From Nitrosomonadales bacterium (lineage in GTDB: Bacteria > Pseudomonadota > Gammaproteobacteria > Burkholderiales > Gallionellaceae), in contig JADKHS010000027.1 in assembly GCA_016721605.1 (NCBI GenBank), forward strand, positions 1 to 28,609: a DNA stretch of 28,609 bases, given 5' to 3'. Positions within the stretch are counted from its first letter, which is position 1. Each line of letters opens with the position of its first letter. Positions 14,771 through 24,693 of the stretch are shown here, in pieces. The notes beneath the pieces are model-generated. The model searched no databases, was not told where the DNA came from, and was given only the letters and a program-made list of their open reading frames with translations. The position numbers and the translations under genes are program-made.

Positions 14771-15874
14771 TCAATTGTCAACAGGCGGGTGAAATAACAT
14801 GCCCCTCAACAAAGCTTGAACCAAGCCACGAATGACATCTTCTTCGTCCGCAGCGATACGTAGCACGGGCTTAAAACCGGTAGCGTTGATTTGAATGCTG
14901 TTGGATTGGTTAGCTTCAACGTTCAGGGCCAAACCGAGAAAACCAAGTGGTCCGCAAATGCACTCCCGTACTTGTGGCGCGTTTTCGCCGATGCCGCCGC
15001 TAAACACCAACGCGTCAATGCCGCCCGCCTTGGCGGCCAATGCGCCAATAGCGGCACGCACTTGGCGGCAAAAATAGCTCACCGCAAAACAGGCGTTCTC
15101 GCTGCGGCTCTCCAGTAGGCGTTGCATTTCACTGCTTTCTCCGGCAGATAGTGCGAGCAGTCCCATGTGGTGATTGACCAGATCACTTAATCCCGCGCTA
15201 TCGTAACGTTTTGCCAGCTCCAGCATCACGCCCGGATCCAGGTCGCCACTGCGCGTGCCCATCGGGATGCCACCGGCTGGCGTGTAACCCATGGTTGTGT
15301 CGATGGATTTCAGCCCTTCCATCAAGCACAGGCTGGCTCCCGCGCCCAAGTGCGCAACCACGATGCGGCCCTGTGCAGCCTCTCCCAGTAGTGACGGAAG
15401 TTTAGAGGCGATGTAAGCATAATTGAGACCGTGAAATCCGTAGCGCCGTATGCCAAGATCACACGGAATCGGCAAGCGCCGCGCCAATTCCGGCATGGTG
15501 TGGTGAAATGCGGTATCGAAACAGGCTATTTGCGGCGCGTCCAATCGCGCCCGGCACAGCTCCACCCCGAGCAGATTGCCCGGCATGTGCAGCGGCGCAA
15601 GATGTGTAATGGCATTCAGTCGCTTGACTTCTGCCGCATCGAGGAGTCGCGCTGAATCGATTGCTTCGCCGCCATGTACGAAGCGGTGGCCAATTGCGTC
15701 CGGCACTTCACCACCTAGATCATTCAGCAGTGCGTCAAAAAAATCAGCGTGATTATGCGGGAATTTTTTTCCGGCATAGGCGTAGCGCCAGTCCCGGCGC
15801 GTGCCGTCGACGCGAAACAGGCTTGCCTTAAGGCTGGATGAACCGCTGTTAATGGTGAGGATTGCATAGCTCAT
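14771..15874 (-). CDS. ackA: Acetate kinase
   Basis: Converts acetyl phosphate and ADP to acetate and ATP in the cytoplasm. Family motifs are all seen: INSGSSSLK at the N-terminus, the substrate-binding region GHRFVHGG, FDTAFHHTMP with the catalytic Asp/His, YGFHGLNYAYI, HLGAGASLC, MGTRSGDLDPG, FSGGIGENAP and the metal-site Glu in ADEEDVIRG. The length of about 367 residues is slightly short of the usual 400, with a compact N-terminal region. I chose ATG 15874, which overlaps the phosphoketolase stop as ATGA, over the ATG nine bases upstream. The overlap implies translational coupling with xfp, and together they form the phosphoketolase route to acetate and ATP. Confidence 0.93.
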   Translation of the reverse strand: MSYAILTINSGSSSLKASLFRVDGTRRDWRYAYAGKKFPHNHADFFDALLNDLGGEVPDAIGHRFVHGGEAIDSARLLDAAEVKRLNAITHLAPLHMPGNLLGVELCRARLDAPQIACFDTAFHHTMPELARRLPIPCDLGIRRYGFHGLNYAYIASKLPSLLGEAAQGRIVVAHLGAGASLCLMEGLKSIDTTMGYTPAGGIPMGTRSGDLDPGVMLELAKRYDSAGLSDLVNHHMGLLALSAGESSEMQRLLESRSENACFAVSYFCRQVRAAIGALAAKAGGIDALVFSGGIGENAPQVRECICGPLGFLGLALNVEANQSNSIQINATGFKPVLRIAADEEDVIRGLVQALLRGMLFHPPVDN

Positions 15875-18228
15875 TGTGGCCATTTCCAGTCGCGTATTTC
15901 AGGCATATCTTGGCCGAACTGGTGAATGTATTGCGTGTGTTCGTTGAGTTTGTCGCGCATACGCTGTTTGATGTGTGCCGCTTGTGCCTGCAATTTCGGT
16001 ACCCGGTTTGCCACATCCATTACCAAATGAAAACGGTCAAGGGTGTTGAGCACAACCATGTCAAATGGTGTGGTAGTGGTGCCTTCTTCTTTGTAGCCGC
16101 GCACGTGAAGATTGTCGTGGTTAGTACGGCGATAAGTCAGGCGATGAATCAACCACGGATAGCCGTGGTAGGCGAAAATGATCGGCTTGCCGGTGGTAAA
16201 CAGGGAATCGAATTCCTTGCCGGACAAACCGTGTGGGTGTTCCTCCTGCGGTTGCAGGGTCATCAAGTCGACCACGTTGATAAAGCGGATTTTAGTTCCG
16301 GCGTCAGCTGGCGCAAGATGTCTATGGCCGCCAACATTTCCAGTGTGGGCACATCGCCCGCCGCCGCCAAAACCACATCCGGCTCGCTGGCCTGGTCGTT
16401 GCAGGCCCATTCCCAAAGGCCGATACCTGCGCTGGTGTGGTTAATGGCGGCTTTCATATCCAGCCATTGTTGCGCGGGTTGTTTACCGGCGACAATGACA
16501 TTCACCAAATTGCGGCTGCGCAGGCATTGGTCGGTAACACAAAGTAGCGTATTGGCGTCTGGAGGCAGATAGACGCGGATAATATCCGCCTTCTTGTTCA
16601 TGACATGGTCGATAAAGCCAGGATCCTGATGCGAGAAGCCGTTGTGATCCTGTTGCCAGACGTGCGAGGTGAGCAAGATATTTAACGAGGCAATGGGACG
16701 GCGCCAGGGAATTTCGCGGCACACCTTGAGCCATTTGGCATGCTGATTGAACATCGAATCCACGATGTGGATGAAGGCTTCATAACACGAGAACAGTCCG
16801 TGGCGGCCAGTGAGCAGATAACCTTCCAACCAACCCTGGCAAGCGTGTTCGGATAGGATTTCCATTACCCGGCCATCGGGCGCGAGATGATCGTCGAAAT
16901 CATAGCGCAGCGCCATCCAGGCGCGGTCTGTCACTTCGAACAGCGCACCCAGCCGATTGGAAGCGGTCTCGTCCGGGCCGAACACGCGAAAATTATCGCG
17001 GTTCTTCTGCATTACATCGCGCAGAAAGTCCCCCATTACCCGAGTAGATTCAGCCATACTGCTGCCGGGTAAATCTACCGCCACCGCATAATCCTGAAAA
17101 TCCGGCAGACGCAAGTCGCGCAGCAGCATACCACCGTTGGTATGGGGATTGGCGCCCATGCGGCGATCCCCAGCCGGGGCGAGCGCCGCCAACTCGGGTT
17201 TAAGCGTACCATTGTCATTGAACAGCTCTTCAGGCCGGTAGGATTTCATCCAGCTCTCCAGCAGCCGCACATGTTCCGGCTTCTCCATGTTGCCGAACGG
17301 CACCTGATGCGAGCGCCAATAGCCTTCGGTTTTCTTTCCGTCCACCTCTTTCAGGCCGGTCCATCCCTTGGGGCTGCACAACACGATCATGGGCCAGAGT
17401 GGGCGATCCATCAAGCTGCCCTCGCGCGCTTTGCGTTGGATATCGCGAATCTCGGCGATCACCGCATCGAGAGTAGCGGCCATGAGTGTGTGCATGACTT
17501 CAGGCTCGTCACCTTCCACGAAATAAGGCTTGTGGCCATAGCCCGCAAATAAATTCGCCAGTTCTTCCCGACTGATGCGGGCGAGTATGGCCGGACTGGC
17601 GATTTTGTAGCCGTTGAGATGCAGGATGGGCAATACAGCGCCGTCCGTGCGGGGATTGAGGAATTTGTTGGAATGCCAAGAAGTGGCCAGCGGCCCGGTT
17701 TCCGCTTCTCCATCCCCAACCACGCAGCAGGCGATGAGATCGGGGTTATCAAACACCGCGCCATACGCATGGAACAGCGAATAGCCCAGCTCTCCCCCCT
17801 CGTTGATGGAACCAGGTGTCTCCGGTGCGGCATGGCTAGGTATCCCGCCCGGGAAAGAAAATTGCCGGAACAGTTGCCGCATGCCTTCTTCGTCCCGGGA
17901 AATATTGGAATACAGTTCGCTATACGTGCCTTCGAGATATGTGTTGGCCACCACAGCTGGGCCGCCGTGGCCCGGCCAGCGACAAAAACATGTTGAGGCC
18001 ATGCGCTTTGATAATTCTGTTCATATGCGCGTAGATAAAGTTGAGCCCCGGTGTAGTGCCCCAGTGGCCCAGCAAGCGTGGCTTGATGTGCGCCAGCTCC
18101 AGTGGCATTTTTAAAAGCGGATTGTCCAACAGGTAAATTTGTCCGACGGAAAGATAGTTAGCGGCGCGCCAGTAAGCGTCAATCAAGTGGAGTTCTTCTG
18201 GTGTCAAGGCAGCGGCAGATGGCAGCAT
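15871..18228 (-). CDS. xfp: Xylulose-5-phosphate/fructose-6-phosphate phosphoketolase, two frameshifts
   Basis: Thiamine diphosphate enzyme that splits xylulose 5-phosphate (or fructose 6-phosphate) with phosphate into acetyl phosphate and an aldose phosphate. Motifs: GHWGTTPGLNFIYAH near the N-terminus, PGHGGPAVVANTYLEGTYSE, the ThDP motif GDGEAETGPLATSWHSNKF, HQDHNGFSHQDPGFIDHV and the end TYRRTNHDNLHVRGYKEEGT. The protein is read in three frames. One shift is at about 17968-17982, in the GC-rich codons of the GPGHGGP motif. The other is at the T4 run at 16290-16293, where PELK continues as IRFINVVDLMTLQP. Corrected length is about 785 residues, as expected. ATG 18228 (MLPSAAAL) has the Shine-Dalgarno AAGGAA; an upstream in-frame ATG at 18264 has none. 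ackA overlaps its stop. Confidence 0.9.
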
Positions 18229-18430
18229 TTCGTTTTCCTTAATGTCATACATTTGTAGGTACACGACCTCACGCCAAGCGTTTGAAGAGGTGATCGCTGA
18301 ATCGTTGTTGCACGGATATTCAGAAGACGGGTTGAGGCGTCATTCTACTGGCCTTTATGCCGCTTTGCTTTTTTACACTTGATTTTCGGGTTGATTTGGA
18401 ATTTGCTACGCGTTTTCCTGCATGCCTTAT

Positions 18431-21381
18431 TTATGACAGCGATAGCCGCCCCTGCGTTGATGCATCTGCCAGCGGGCGCACACGGGCGTAGTTCAGCAAC
18501 TCGCCCAGCCGTGCTCCCTTACTGCGCCATTCATGGAATATGGCCTCACCCAACAACACGTAGTGCCAGGGTATACCGCCACGCAATTCAGCATCCAAAC
18601 TGTTGATGCGACCACACCAAGCTGTGGCGGCCTTCAGCTTTCTTTGTACGTTTGGATGAATGGTTTGTTGCTGGAACCTTGGTTTCCACCAAATAAACCG
18701 CGTCCCCGGTGCGCACCAGAAAATCGGGCGAGTAAAACGCGGGCAAGCCGTCTTCCTTCACGTAGCGCAGGCGCACGAAATTATGGCGTGTTTCGCTGAC
18801 CTTGCAGAAGGCGAGTATTTGCGAGTCAGTTTGCGCCCATTCGATGAAGGCACGTTCCAGTCCACCGTTGCGTGCAGGGAATGGCAACCGCCCGTAGATG
18901 CATTTGGTGACTGGCAGCGAGTTGCTCTCGCGCATCATCAATTTTGGGACTTTTGATAAGTTGTGATAGTCCACTTCGGTTTCGCCCACCACGTCCTGAT
19001 GTTGCGATTCGATCAACGCCACGGCCAATACCTTGCTGATGTGGTCGATCACTGGCTGCAATAACAGCACGCGCCAGTTTTCCCCTCCATCGGGTTGAAT
19101 GTTTCACCGAACAGATAGCCCCGGATGTAGCCATCCAGCCAGCCAGTCAACTCGGCGGTATTGGCCTGCAAATACGGGCTCGCCAGATGCGTAGCTGTCT
19201 TGTTGCCTTTGGGCAGTGGCTGGCTTAATGCTTGACTGATACGGCGTGTCAGTCGTGCCAGAAAATCGTTATAGCCGCTGACATTCATCACCGCGCCCTC
19301 AACGCGATAATCACCAAACAGCGTACTGCTCTGCAAATCCTGCGAAATAAAAGTGTCGCCTTTGCCGAGTAACCCGGCGAGCTGCGCTAGCGTCATGGCA
19401 GTAAAAGTAGGCAATGCCGCCAAGTCCGGCGTGTGGTGTTCCAGAAAAGATTCCTCTTCACGAAAAATGTGCGGGATCGCGAAATCATATTGCTCAAATC
19501 CATCGCGCAACTCCGCCGCAATTACATCGCCCGTACTATTGGTATTGTCGCTGTCTTCGGTTGTCGTACCAGCTAACCCTTCAGCCATCAATTCGTTCAA
19601 TTCGTTGTGAAACGATTGGAAGGCTGGATGCTCAACGATGGAAAGAATATCGATCAGGCTGCTCGGCTCAAGCCCGGTATTGATACGCTCGCGGTTCTCG
19701 CGTTTGAGGTCGGCATACTCTTCGTCGCGCCACATCAGCCGCAAGCCACGTCCGATAATTTGTTCCAGCAGAATCGGGGCTTGCGAGGAGCGCAGTGGCA
19801 CGACCACGCAGATATTATTTACGTCGAATCCTTCGCGCAACATCAACACGCTGACGATCACACGCGGCGTAGCGTGCTGATCCACGCTGAATAGACGCTC
19901 GCGCACTGGAGCCCAGTCTTTCTCGCCCAGTTCGGCCTTTTGCCCGAATCAATGGACATCACTTCGTCCTCGGGCAGACCTTCATCGCACAGAAATTGCG
20001 CTACCAGCGGCGATACCGTGGTGTCCTCACATACCACCAACATTTTCGGATGGCGAACCGGATCAATGCGCGCAAAATCCACCTCCAGCTTTTTCAATTT
20101 CTGCAATCCGGCGCGCAACATCACCCGCTGGCCTTCGCTCAAGCTGGGGTTACCGTCCTCATCCCGTTCAGCCTTGAATTCCAGCGGTAGCGCGCCGATT
20201 TCCTTGCGCCTGTCCAGCACCAGCGATTTCACCAACCCGGCGCGCATTGCACTTTTCAAATCAAAGTCAGTGATGATGTGCGGAAAGTACAGTTTGCTTT
20301 TACGTTTGTTCTTGCCTGATCCGACATCGTTATAGGGTGTGGCGGAAAAATCCATCTGCACAAAGCGGCGGCCTTTACTCACGGCAATGCGGTTCAGGCT
20401 CTTCTGCCATTCCACCTCGCTCGTCTCACCTTCTTTCTTCAGCTCGTGGATATGATGCGCCTCATCGTTGAACACCATCAAATCCGGCAACCCGACCAGA
20501 AACTCCAGTACATTCCCGCGCGCGTAGCGACGGTCCAACATATCCAGGCTGTTGCCGGTAGCGCGCCCCGGTGTGAGCGGCAGCACGGCATTAATTATTT
20601 GTTGCGGCTCCAGTATTGCGCCCGGTGCCGCGATTTCCTCTTCATTTTCCGTTTCGTCCACATCAGCCAGCAAATGCCAGTTGGCGATGGCGATCATGCC
20701 GTTGCCCGTGGCCTTCAGGCCAATCTCTGATTTGCCGCACACATTGCCGCGTACAAAACCAAACACCCGTTCACGGTATGCTTCGGGAATAAACAACTCG
20801 GCAAACTGCGCCACATCCGACGTGGCAAAGTTGCGCACACCGTCAATTTGCTTGCCGCAAAACGCATCCAGCAAACGGTCATATACAATCAATCCCGGCG
20901 CAACGATTAAAAACTGGCGTGTGAATCGCGGGTCGTCGATTCCTTGCGCCTGGGCCGCCGTTTTATTGAGCAACTGCCAGATCAGCAAGGCTTGCAGCAC
21001 CCAGGTTTTGCCCGTTCCGGTCGCCATTTTCAGGCAATATTTGGGATGCGCGTGTTTAGCTTGCGCTACTTCATTCAACCGGCCACCAGTTAACAGTGCA
21101 TCTGGTGCAGCCTGTTGATAGAGATCGAGCAAACTATTGGATTTCAGAACCTCATGCGCGACGATTGCGTTGAGTATCGCCTGTCGTTGCCCCGCATGAA
21201 AATTCAACGTGCTACGCGCAGCGACCATGTCCTCGCCAAACCACCACTTCAGCAACTCTGCCGTGGCAGGCGTGACCAGTTCGTAAATATCCGCCACCCC
21301 ATATTCCAAATCAAGGCAAAGTTGATTGGTTTTGGCGGTCAATCCTGCGGAGAGTGCCAGTTGCTCATCGACTTCAGGCAT
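18431..21381 (-). CDS. res: Type III-like restriction enzyme subunit (Res), DEAD helicase plus PD-ExK nuclease, three frameshifts
   Basis: Large ATP-dependent restriction subunit that needs the Mod methyltransferase for recognition. Helicase motifs: Walker A ATGTGKT (residues 120-126), DEAH (306-309), SATPY (346-350), and the C-terminal VLMLREGFDV and IIGRGLRLM. The nuclease motif is SPDFLV...YLVETK (PD-x-ExK) near the C-terminus. The protein is read in successive frames broken at the T4 run 19938-19941, the C4 run 19082-19085 and the GG at 18673-18674. The last correction restores FQQQTIHPNVQRKLKAATAW, then IPWHYVLLGEAIFHEWRSKG, ending at TAA 18431. Corrected length is about 983 residues. 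It is divergent from higB with 36 bp between starts, and separated from mod by the higBA module. Confidence 0.87.
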
Positions 21382-21391
21382 AGTTGCTTTC

Positions 21392-21410
21392 TATAAACAA
21401 ATTGTTTATA
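21392..21410. promoter_or_regulatory. Palindrome in the res/higB divergent promoter region (likely HigA operator)
   Basis: TATAAACAA and TTGTTTATA are perfect 9-bp arms around one central base. The site lies 11 bp from the res start and 7 bp from the higB start. HigA antitoxins repress higBA by binding palindromes at this position. Because the site also overlies the res promoter region, HigA could control res too; this is inferred from position. Confidence 0.6.
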
Positions 21411-21417
21411 TTTAAAT

Positions 21418-21699
21418 GTGATTAAAAATTTTGCCGACACCGAAACTGAGCGCCTGTTTGCCACAGGTAAATCGCGCCGCTTGCCGCCGGACATTTTGCG
21501 CCGTGTCGTCAAGCGCTTGACACAGCTCGATGCGGCGACAATGGTGGAAGACTTGCGCATACCACCGTCCAATCGGCTTGAACCCTTGGGCGGAAATCGC
21601 AGCGGTCAATGGAGCGTACGAATTAATGACCAGTGGCGGCTGTGCTTTCGTTTTGTAGGCGGCGATGCGCTGGATGTTGAAATTGTTGATTACCACTGA
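21418..21699 (+). CDS. higB: HigB/RelE-type mRNA interferase toxin
   Basis: A 93-residue toxin of the HigB (plasmid maintenance system killer) family, which cleaves mRNA on the ribosome. Family features: IKNFADTETERLFATGKSRRL at the start, the LDAATMVEDLRIPPSNRLEPL core, and the C-terminal strands SGQWSVRINDQWRLCFRF followed by VEIVDYH. The start is GTG 21418. No Shine-Dalgarno is visible, because the operator palindrome ends 7 bp upstream. The toxin gene precedes the antitoxin gene, the usual order for higBA. It reads intact. The module lies between the restriction (res) and modification (mod) genes and is transcribed against both. Confidence 0.9.
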   Translation: MIKNFADTETERLFATGKSRRLPPDILRRVVKRLTQLDAATMVEDLRIPPSNRLEPLGGNRSGQWSVRINDQWRLCFRFVGGDALDVEIVDYH

Positions 21700-21726
21700 C
21701 AATTTTTCATGCCGTTTGCCGCAGAG

Positions 21727-21742
21727 AAAATTACGTAATTTT
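21727..21742. promoter_or_regulatory. 16-bp perfect palindrome between higB and higA
   Basis: AAAATTACGTAATTTT is self-complementary over all 16 bases. It lies in the 57-bp gap between the higB stop and the higA start. Its TTACGTAA core resembles the sites around the XRE regulator start near 24167-24259. Function unknown. Confidence 0.4.
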
Positions 21743-21756
21743 GTTACCAAGGAGAA

Positions 21757-22062
21757 ATGCACTTGAAAACCAAATCTGTTACGAACGGTATGCCCCCTAT
21801 TCATCCCGGCGAGTTTCTGCGCGAAATTCTGGAAGATCTGGGGATGACGCAAACTTCCTTTGCTAAAGCCATCAGCGTTTCCCTATGCGTGTCTCGCACC
21901 TGCTTAATGGCAGTCGCCCTGTCACTGCTGAAATGGCCTTGCGTCTTGGCCGAGCCTTCGGGCAAACGCCCCAGTACTGGTTGAATTGCAGAACATATAT
22001 GACTGAAAGTGGCGCAAGTGGAAATGGGAATGAGCCTGACGCCATCCCTGAATTGGCGATAG
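21757..22062 (+). CDS. higA: HigA-type XRE antitoxin, three frameshifts
   Basis: Helix-turn-helix antitoxin paired with HigB. The N-terminal part has the HigA hallmark MPPIHPGEFLREILEDLGMTQ, then SFAKAISVS. The frame is then lost, but MRVSHLLNGSRPVTAEMALRL and AFGQTPQYWLN follow in the next frame. The expected tail NIYD + LKVAQVEMGMSL ends at TAG 22060-22062 after two more shifts. Missing bases are inferred at the C3 run 21881-21883, the T2 at 21986-21987 and C 22003. Corrected length is about 102 residues, normal for HigA. The start is uncertain: ATG 21757 is only 2 nt from the Shine-Dalgarno AAGGAG, and TTG 21763 in the same frame is better spaced. It is convergent with mod, 17 bp between stops. 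Confidence 0.82.
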
Positions 22063-22079
22063 ACGACGCCACACGCATT

Positions 22080-24162
22080 TCAAATTTCACGCGGCAACGC
22101 CACTGATACCACCACTTCCGCCTCGCGCCGTGTTTTGCGGGCAGCGTCAACACTGCCTTCGTCACCACGCGCAACGGGTCGCCGTCGTTGTCTGTGTTGC
22201 CGCGATAATCCTGCCACACCGAGCGGAACACCTTGCCGTCATAGTCGGGATCAACCGCCCAGTATTCAATCAACGCCAGCGGCTCCTGATTGATGACCGC
22301 CTGTAACTTGACGCGGTTGGACTCATCCAGATTGATCGCTTCGGGCGATAGCAACACGTAGTTATCCAGTTGCACGGTCAGGATTTCCTCCTCTTCGTCA
22401 TTCCCGCGCAGGCGGGAATCCAGCTGGTTTATCAAACAGTCTTTGTGGTTTTGTTCCTCGCGTTGCGAGGAGATTTTTTCATTACCTGGATTCCCGCCTG
22501 CGCGGGAATGACGTACCCGCTCTACCGGCTTGATGGTCAAATACTGCAACGAAGAAAACCGCACCGAGCCTTTGAGCTTGTCCAACCCGCCTTTTTTCTT
22601 CAACCTGTCCATCAAGTCCGGCGGAATCACCAGCACTTCAAGACGGCTGTCATTCAGCGCAGTGATGGTCTCGCCTATCGAAGGCTCAAAGTTCCAACCC
22701 AGCACCACCACCCGATCCCAGCCGCCCATCAGGTTATCGCGCTGGGCGATGGCTTTTTTCAGTGTAGCCGCGCCGGTGAGCTTGTTGGGCGAATCGGCCA
22801 GCACCAGCGTCTTGCTGCCGCCAGCGGTAATGTGGCCGAGGTTGCGTTGCGGTGAATCTTCCGGTGGCAGCGGCAATGCGCCAAACAGCGACAGCACGAT
22901 CTGCGACAAATCGCCCATGCGAAAGCCGCGCCCCAGTGTCGACTTGGCTGCCTCCACCTGATAGTCGCCGATGGCCTGGTATAAAAACGGCTGCGCGTTC
23001 TGGTCGATCAGCCGCTTGCGCATCACCATGCAGGCTGGTTTGCCAAGGTCGGAAGTGATCCAGCGACGACCAGTTTTTCCGACACAGCTGCGGTGGTGCC
23101 GGAGCCGCCGAAGAAGTCGGCGACAAGGCCATTTTCGGGACATGAGGCTTGGATGATCCGGTCGAGGAGTTTTTCAGGCTTTTGGGTGGCATACCCAACA
23201 TATTCGTCGTATATCTCGTTTTCTCGAACTATAGCAATGTCATCCCAGATGTCCTTTAAAAGTCCACCCTTGCTGTAATCACGCGCTATGTCTGCATCGT
23301 TTGGGAAAGAGCCGTTCCGGCTAATGAACGCCTCAGTAGCCTTTTGCAACTCCAAAGCATCATTGCTGTTTCTGAGAGCCTCAAACGTAATTTGATGATT
23401 CTCATTCATGTACTTTCCAAATCGTTTTAGGACTGATTCAGATACCAGACCGGATCGTAAATTTAAATACGGAGCTGTGTTCTTCGAATACATGTAGATG
23501 TGCGCGTAGTTTCGCACGTAGTTTGATTTTGCATTGACCAATCCTTTGCCGCCATAAGTCCATACAATTTCATTTCTAAACTGATCCTTACCGAAAACCT
23601 CATCCATTACAATCTTCACGTAATGCCCCACATGCCAGTCCAGATGCACGTAAATCGAACCGCTGTCGCTCAACAGTTCACGCATCAGGATGAGGCGCGG
23701 AATAATCATGACGAGGTAAGACGCTGTACCGTCTGACCAAGTGTCCGAGTAAGCGAACTGCTCAATCACGGTGGGCTTTTGCTCCAATTCCATGCCGGGT
23801 AGCGTGACCTTAGTGCGGTAGTCAGCTTTGGAATCGAACGGCGGGTCGATGTAAATCAAATCCACCTTGCCGCGCAGGCTGGGTGTTTGCTCGTCACCCG
23901 CCAGCAACGCGGCCATTGCCAGCAAGTTATCGCCGTAGATCAGGCGGTTAGTCCATGCCGCATCAGCCGCATCTTGCAGGTGGCCTTGGCGTGTATTGCT
24001 GGTAATCCAATCTTGTTCGGTACTGTCTTTGGCAGGCAGTACCCATTCGCGGGTTTGCAGATTGATGCGGTGGCGGCCTTCGATGCTTTGCAGAATGCGT
24101 TCGGCCTCCTTGCGGCCATTGGCGACGATTTCGGGGAGTTGCTCCAACAGACTTTTGGCCAT
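22080..24162 (-). CDS. mod: Type III-like site-specific DNA methyltransferase (Mod), two frameshifts
   Basis: N6-adenine or N4-cytosine DNA methyltransferase of the beta class: the catalytic motif DPPF (residues 106-109) precedes the AdoMet motif FGGSGTT (351-357), with the target recognition region between them, as in type III Mod proteins. It protects host DNA and gives specificity to Res. Two indels split it: the CC at 23070-23071 (AVSEKL continues GRRWITSDLGKPACM) and the T4 run 22133-22136 (LTLPA continues KTRREAEVVVSVALPREI to TGA at 22080). Corrected length is about 694 residues. Near the C-terminus a repeat element adds about 39 residues in frame (22396-22513). No Shine-Dalgarno precedes ATG 24162; a palindrome (24167-24193) lies directly upstream. 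It is divergent from an XRE regulator. Confidence 0.88.
22396..22513. repeat. Inverted-repeat element inserted in frame within mod
   Basis: A perfect 28-bp inverted repeat: 22396-22423 (starts CGTCATTCCCGCGCAGGCGG) and 22486-22513, separated by 62 bp. This is the widespread proteobacterial repeat with TTCCCGC / GCGGGAA arms usually found between genes. Here it is translated on the minus strand as HSRAGGNP at one end and DSRLRGND at the other, without stops, between the VERV and EEEILTVQLDNYVLL parts of Mod. Confidence 0.88.
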
Positions 24163-24166
24163 CGTG

Positions 24167-24193
24167 ATTAGTTACGTTAATTACGTAACTAAT
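24167..24193. promoter_or_regulatory. Palindromic operator next to the mod start
   Basis: ATTAGTTACGT and ACGTAACTAAT are perfect 11-bp arms around TAATT. The site starts 5 bp upstream of the mod ATG and overlaps its likely transcription start; a -10-like TATAAA lies on the minus strand at 24196-24201. It contains two GTTACGT half-sites, shared with the site upstream of the regulator gene. Confidence 0.65.
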
Positions 24194-24222
24194 AGTTTAT
24201 ATCATGGCTGAACTTTTATGTG

Positions 24223-24259
24223 GGTTACGTTGCTGCTGTTACAACTTAGTAACGTAACC
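24223..24259. promoter_or_regulatory. Second inverted pair of GGTTACGTT sites at the regulator start
   Basis: GGTTACGTT (24223-24231) and AACGTAACC (24251-24259) are perfect 9-bp arms separated by 19 bp, ending 2 bp before the regulator ATG. They share the GTTACGT half-site with 24167-24193. The position fits autoregulation by the XRE protein. Confidence 0.6.
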
Positions 24260-24261
24260 AT

Positions 24262-24693
24262 ATGAAAACGTCACAACAAAAATTTGCCGAACGGTTACGT
24301 ATAGCAATAGAGAAAGCAGGCTATAAAGCTGAAGCTGCCGTGTTGGAGCGGGAATTCAACCAACGTTATTACGGCAAGGGGGTTACGTTACACGGCGTGA
24401 ACAAATGGTTAAAGGGACAATCCATTCCGCGTCTGGACAAGATTGAAGTTTTAGCAAAGTGGTTACATATTCCACCCGAAGAATTGACTTTTGGCTTGGA
24501 AATCAAGCAGCAAATCAAAGAATCGCGCGCCCGTTGGGACGATGGCATCGGCTACCAGGAACGTGAATTATTCGAGGCTTTCCTCGCGTTACCCGTTCCG
24601 CAACGCAAGGTGGTGCGCGAGGTAATCTTAACTTTCGCGCGGGTATATTTGGCAAAATCTACACGCAAACCACTCATTGGGGAGGAAAAATAA
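24262..24693 (+). CDS. XRE-type helix-turn-helix regulator next to mod
   Basis: A 143-residue DNA-binding protein. Residues about 5-75 form a helix-turn-helix (FAERLRIAIEKAGYK, GVTLHGVNKWLKGQSIPRLD, LAKWLHIPPEEL). A charged C-terminal helical region follows (QERELFEAFLALPVPQRKVV). It is transcribed away from mod across 99 bp that hold two palindromic sites, so it is a good candidate controller of mod and of itself, comparable in role to restriction-modification C proteins, though longer than those. No Shine-Dalgarno precedes the ATG (AACCATATG), so translation may be leaderless. Further GTTACGT copies lie inside its own coding region. The gene is intact. Its role as an R-M controller is inferred from context. 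Confidence 0.75.
   Translation: MKTSQQKFAERLRIAIEKAGYKAEAAVLEREFNQRYYGKGVTLHGVNKWLKGQSIPRLDKIEVLAKWLHIPPEELTFGLEIKQQIKESRARWDDGIGYQERELFEAFLALPVPQRKVVREVILTFARVYLAKSTRKPLIGEEK

Noticed and set aside
14718..14775. Shared terminator between the response regulator and ackA
   Set aside because: ATTGAAT and ATTCAAT occur as a weak inverted pair, but the stem is short and AT-only with no convincing T tract.
18431..24162. Decayed, non-functional restriction-modification system
   Set aside because: All catalytic motifs of Res and Mod are intact, and the breaks are single-base shifts at short runs like those in other genes, so loss of function cannot be concluded.
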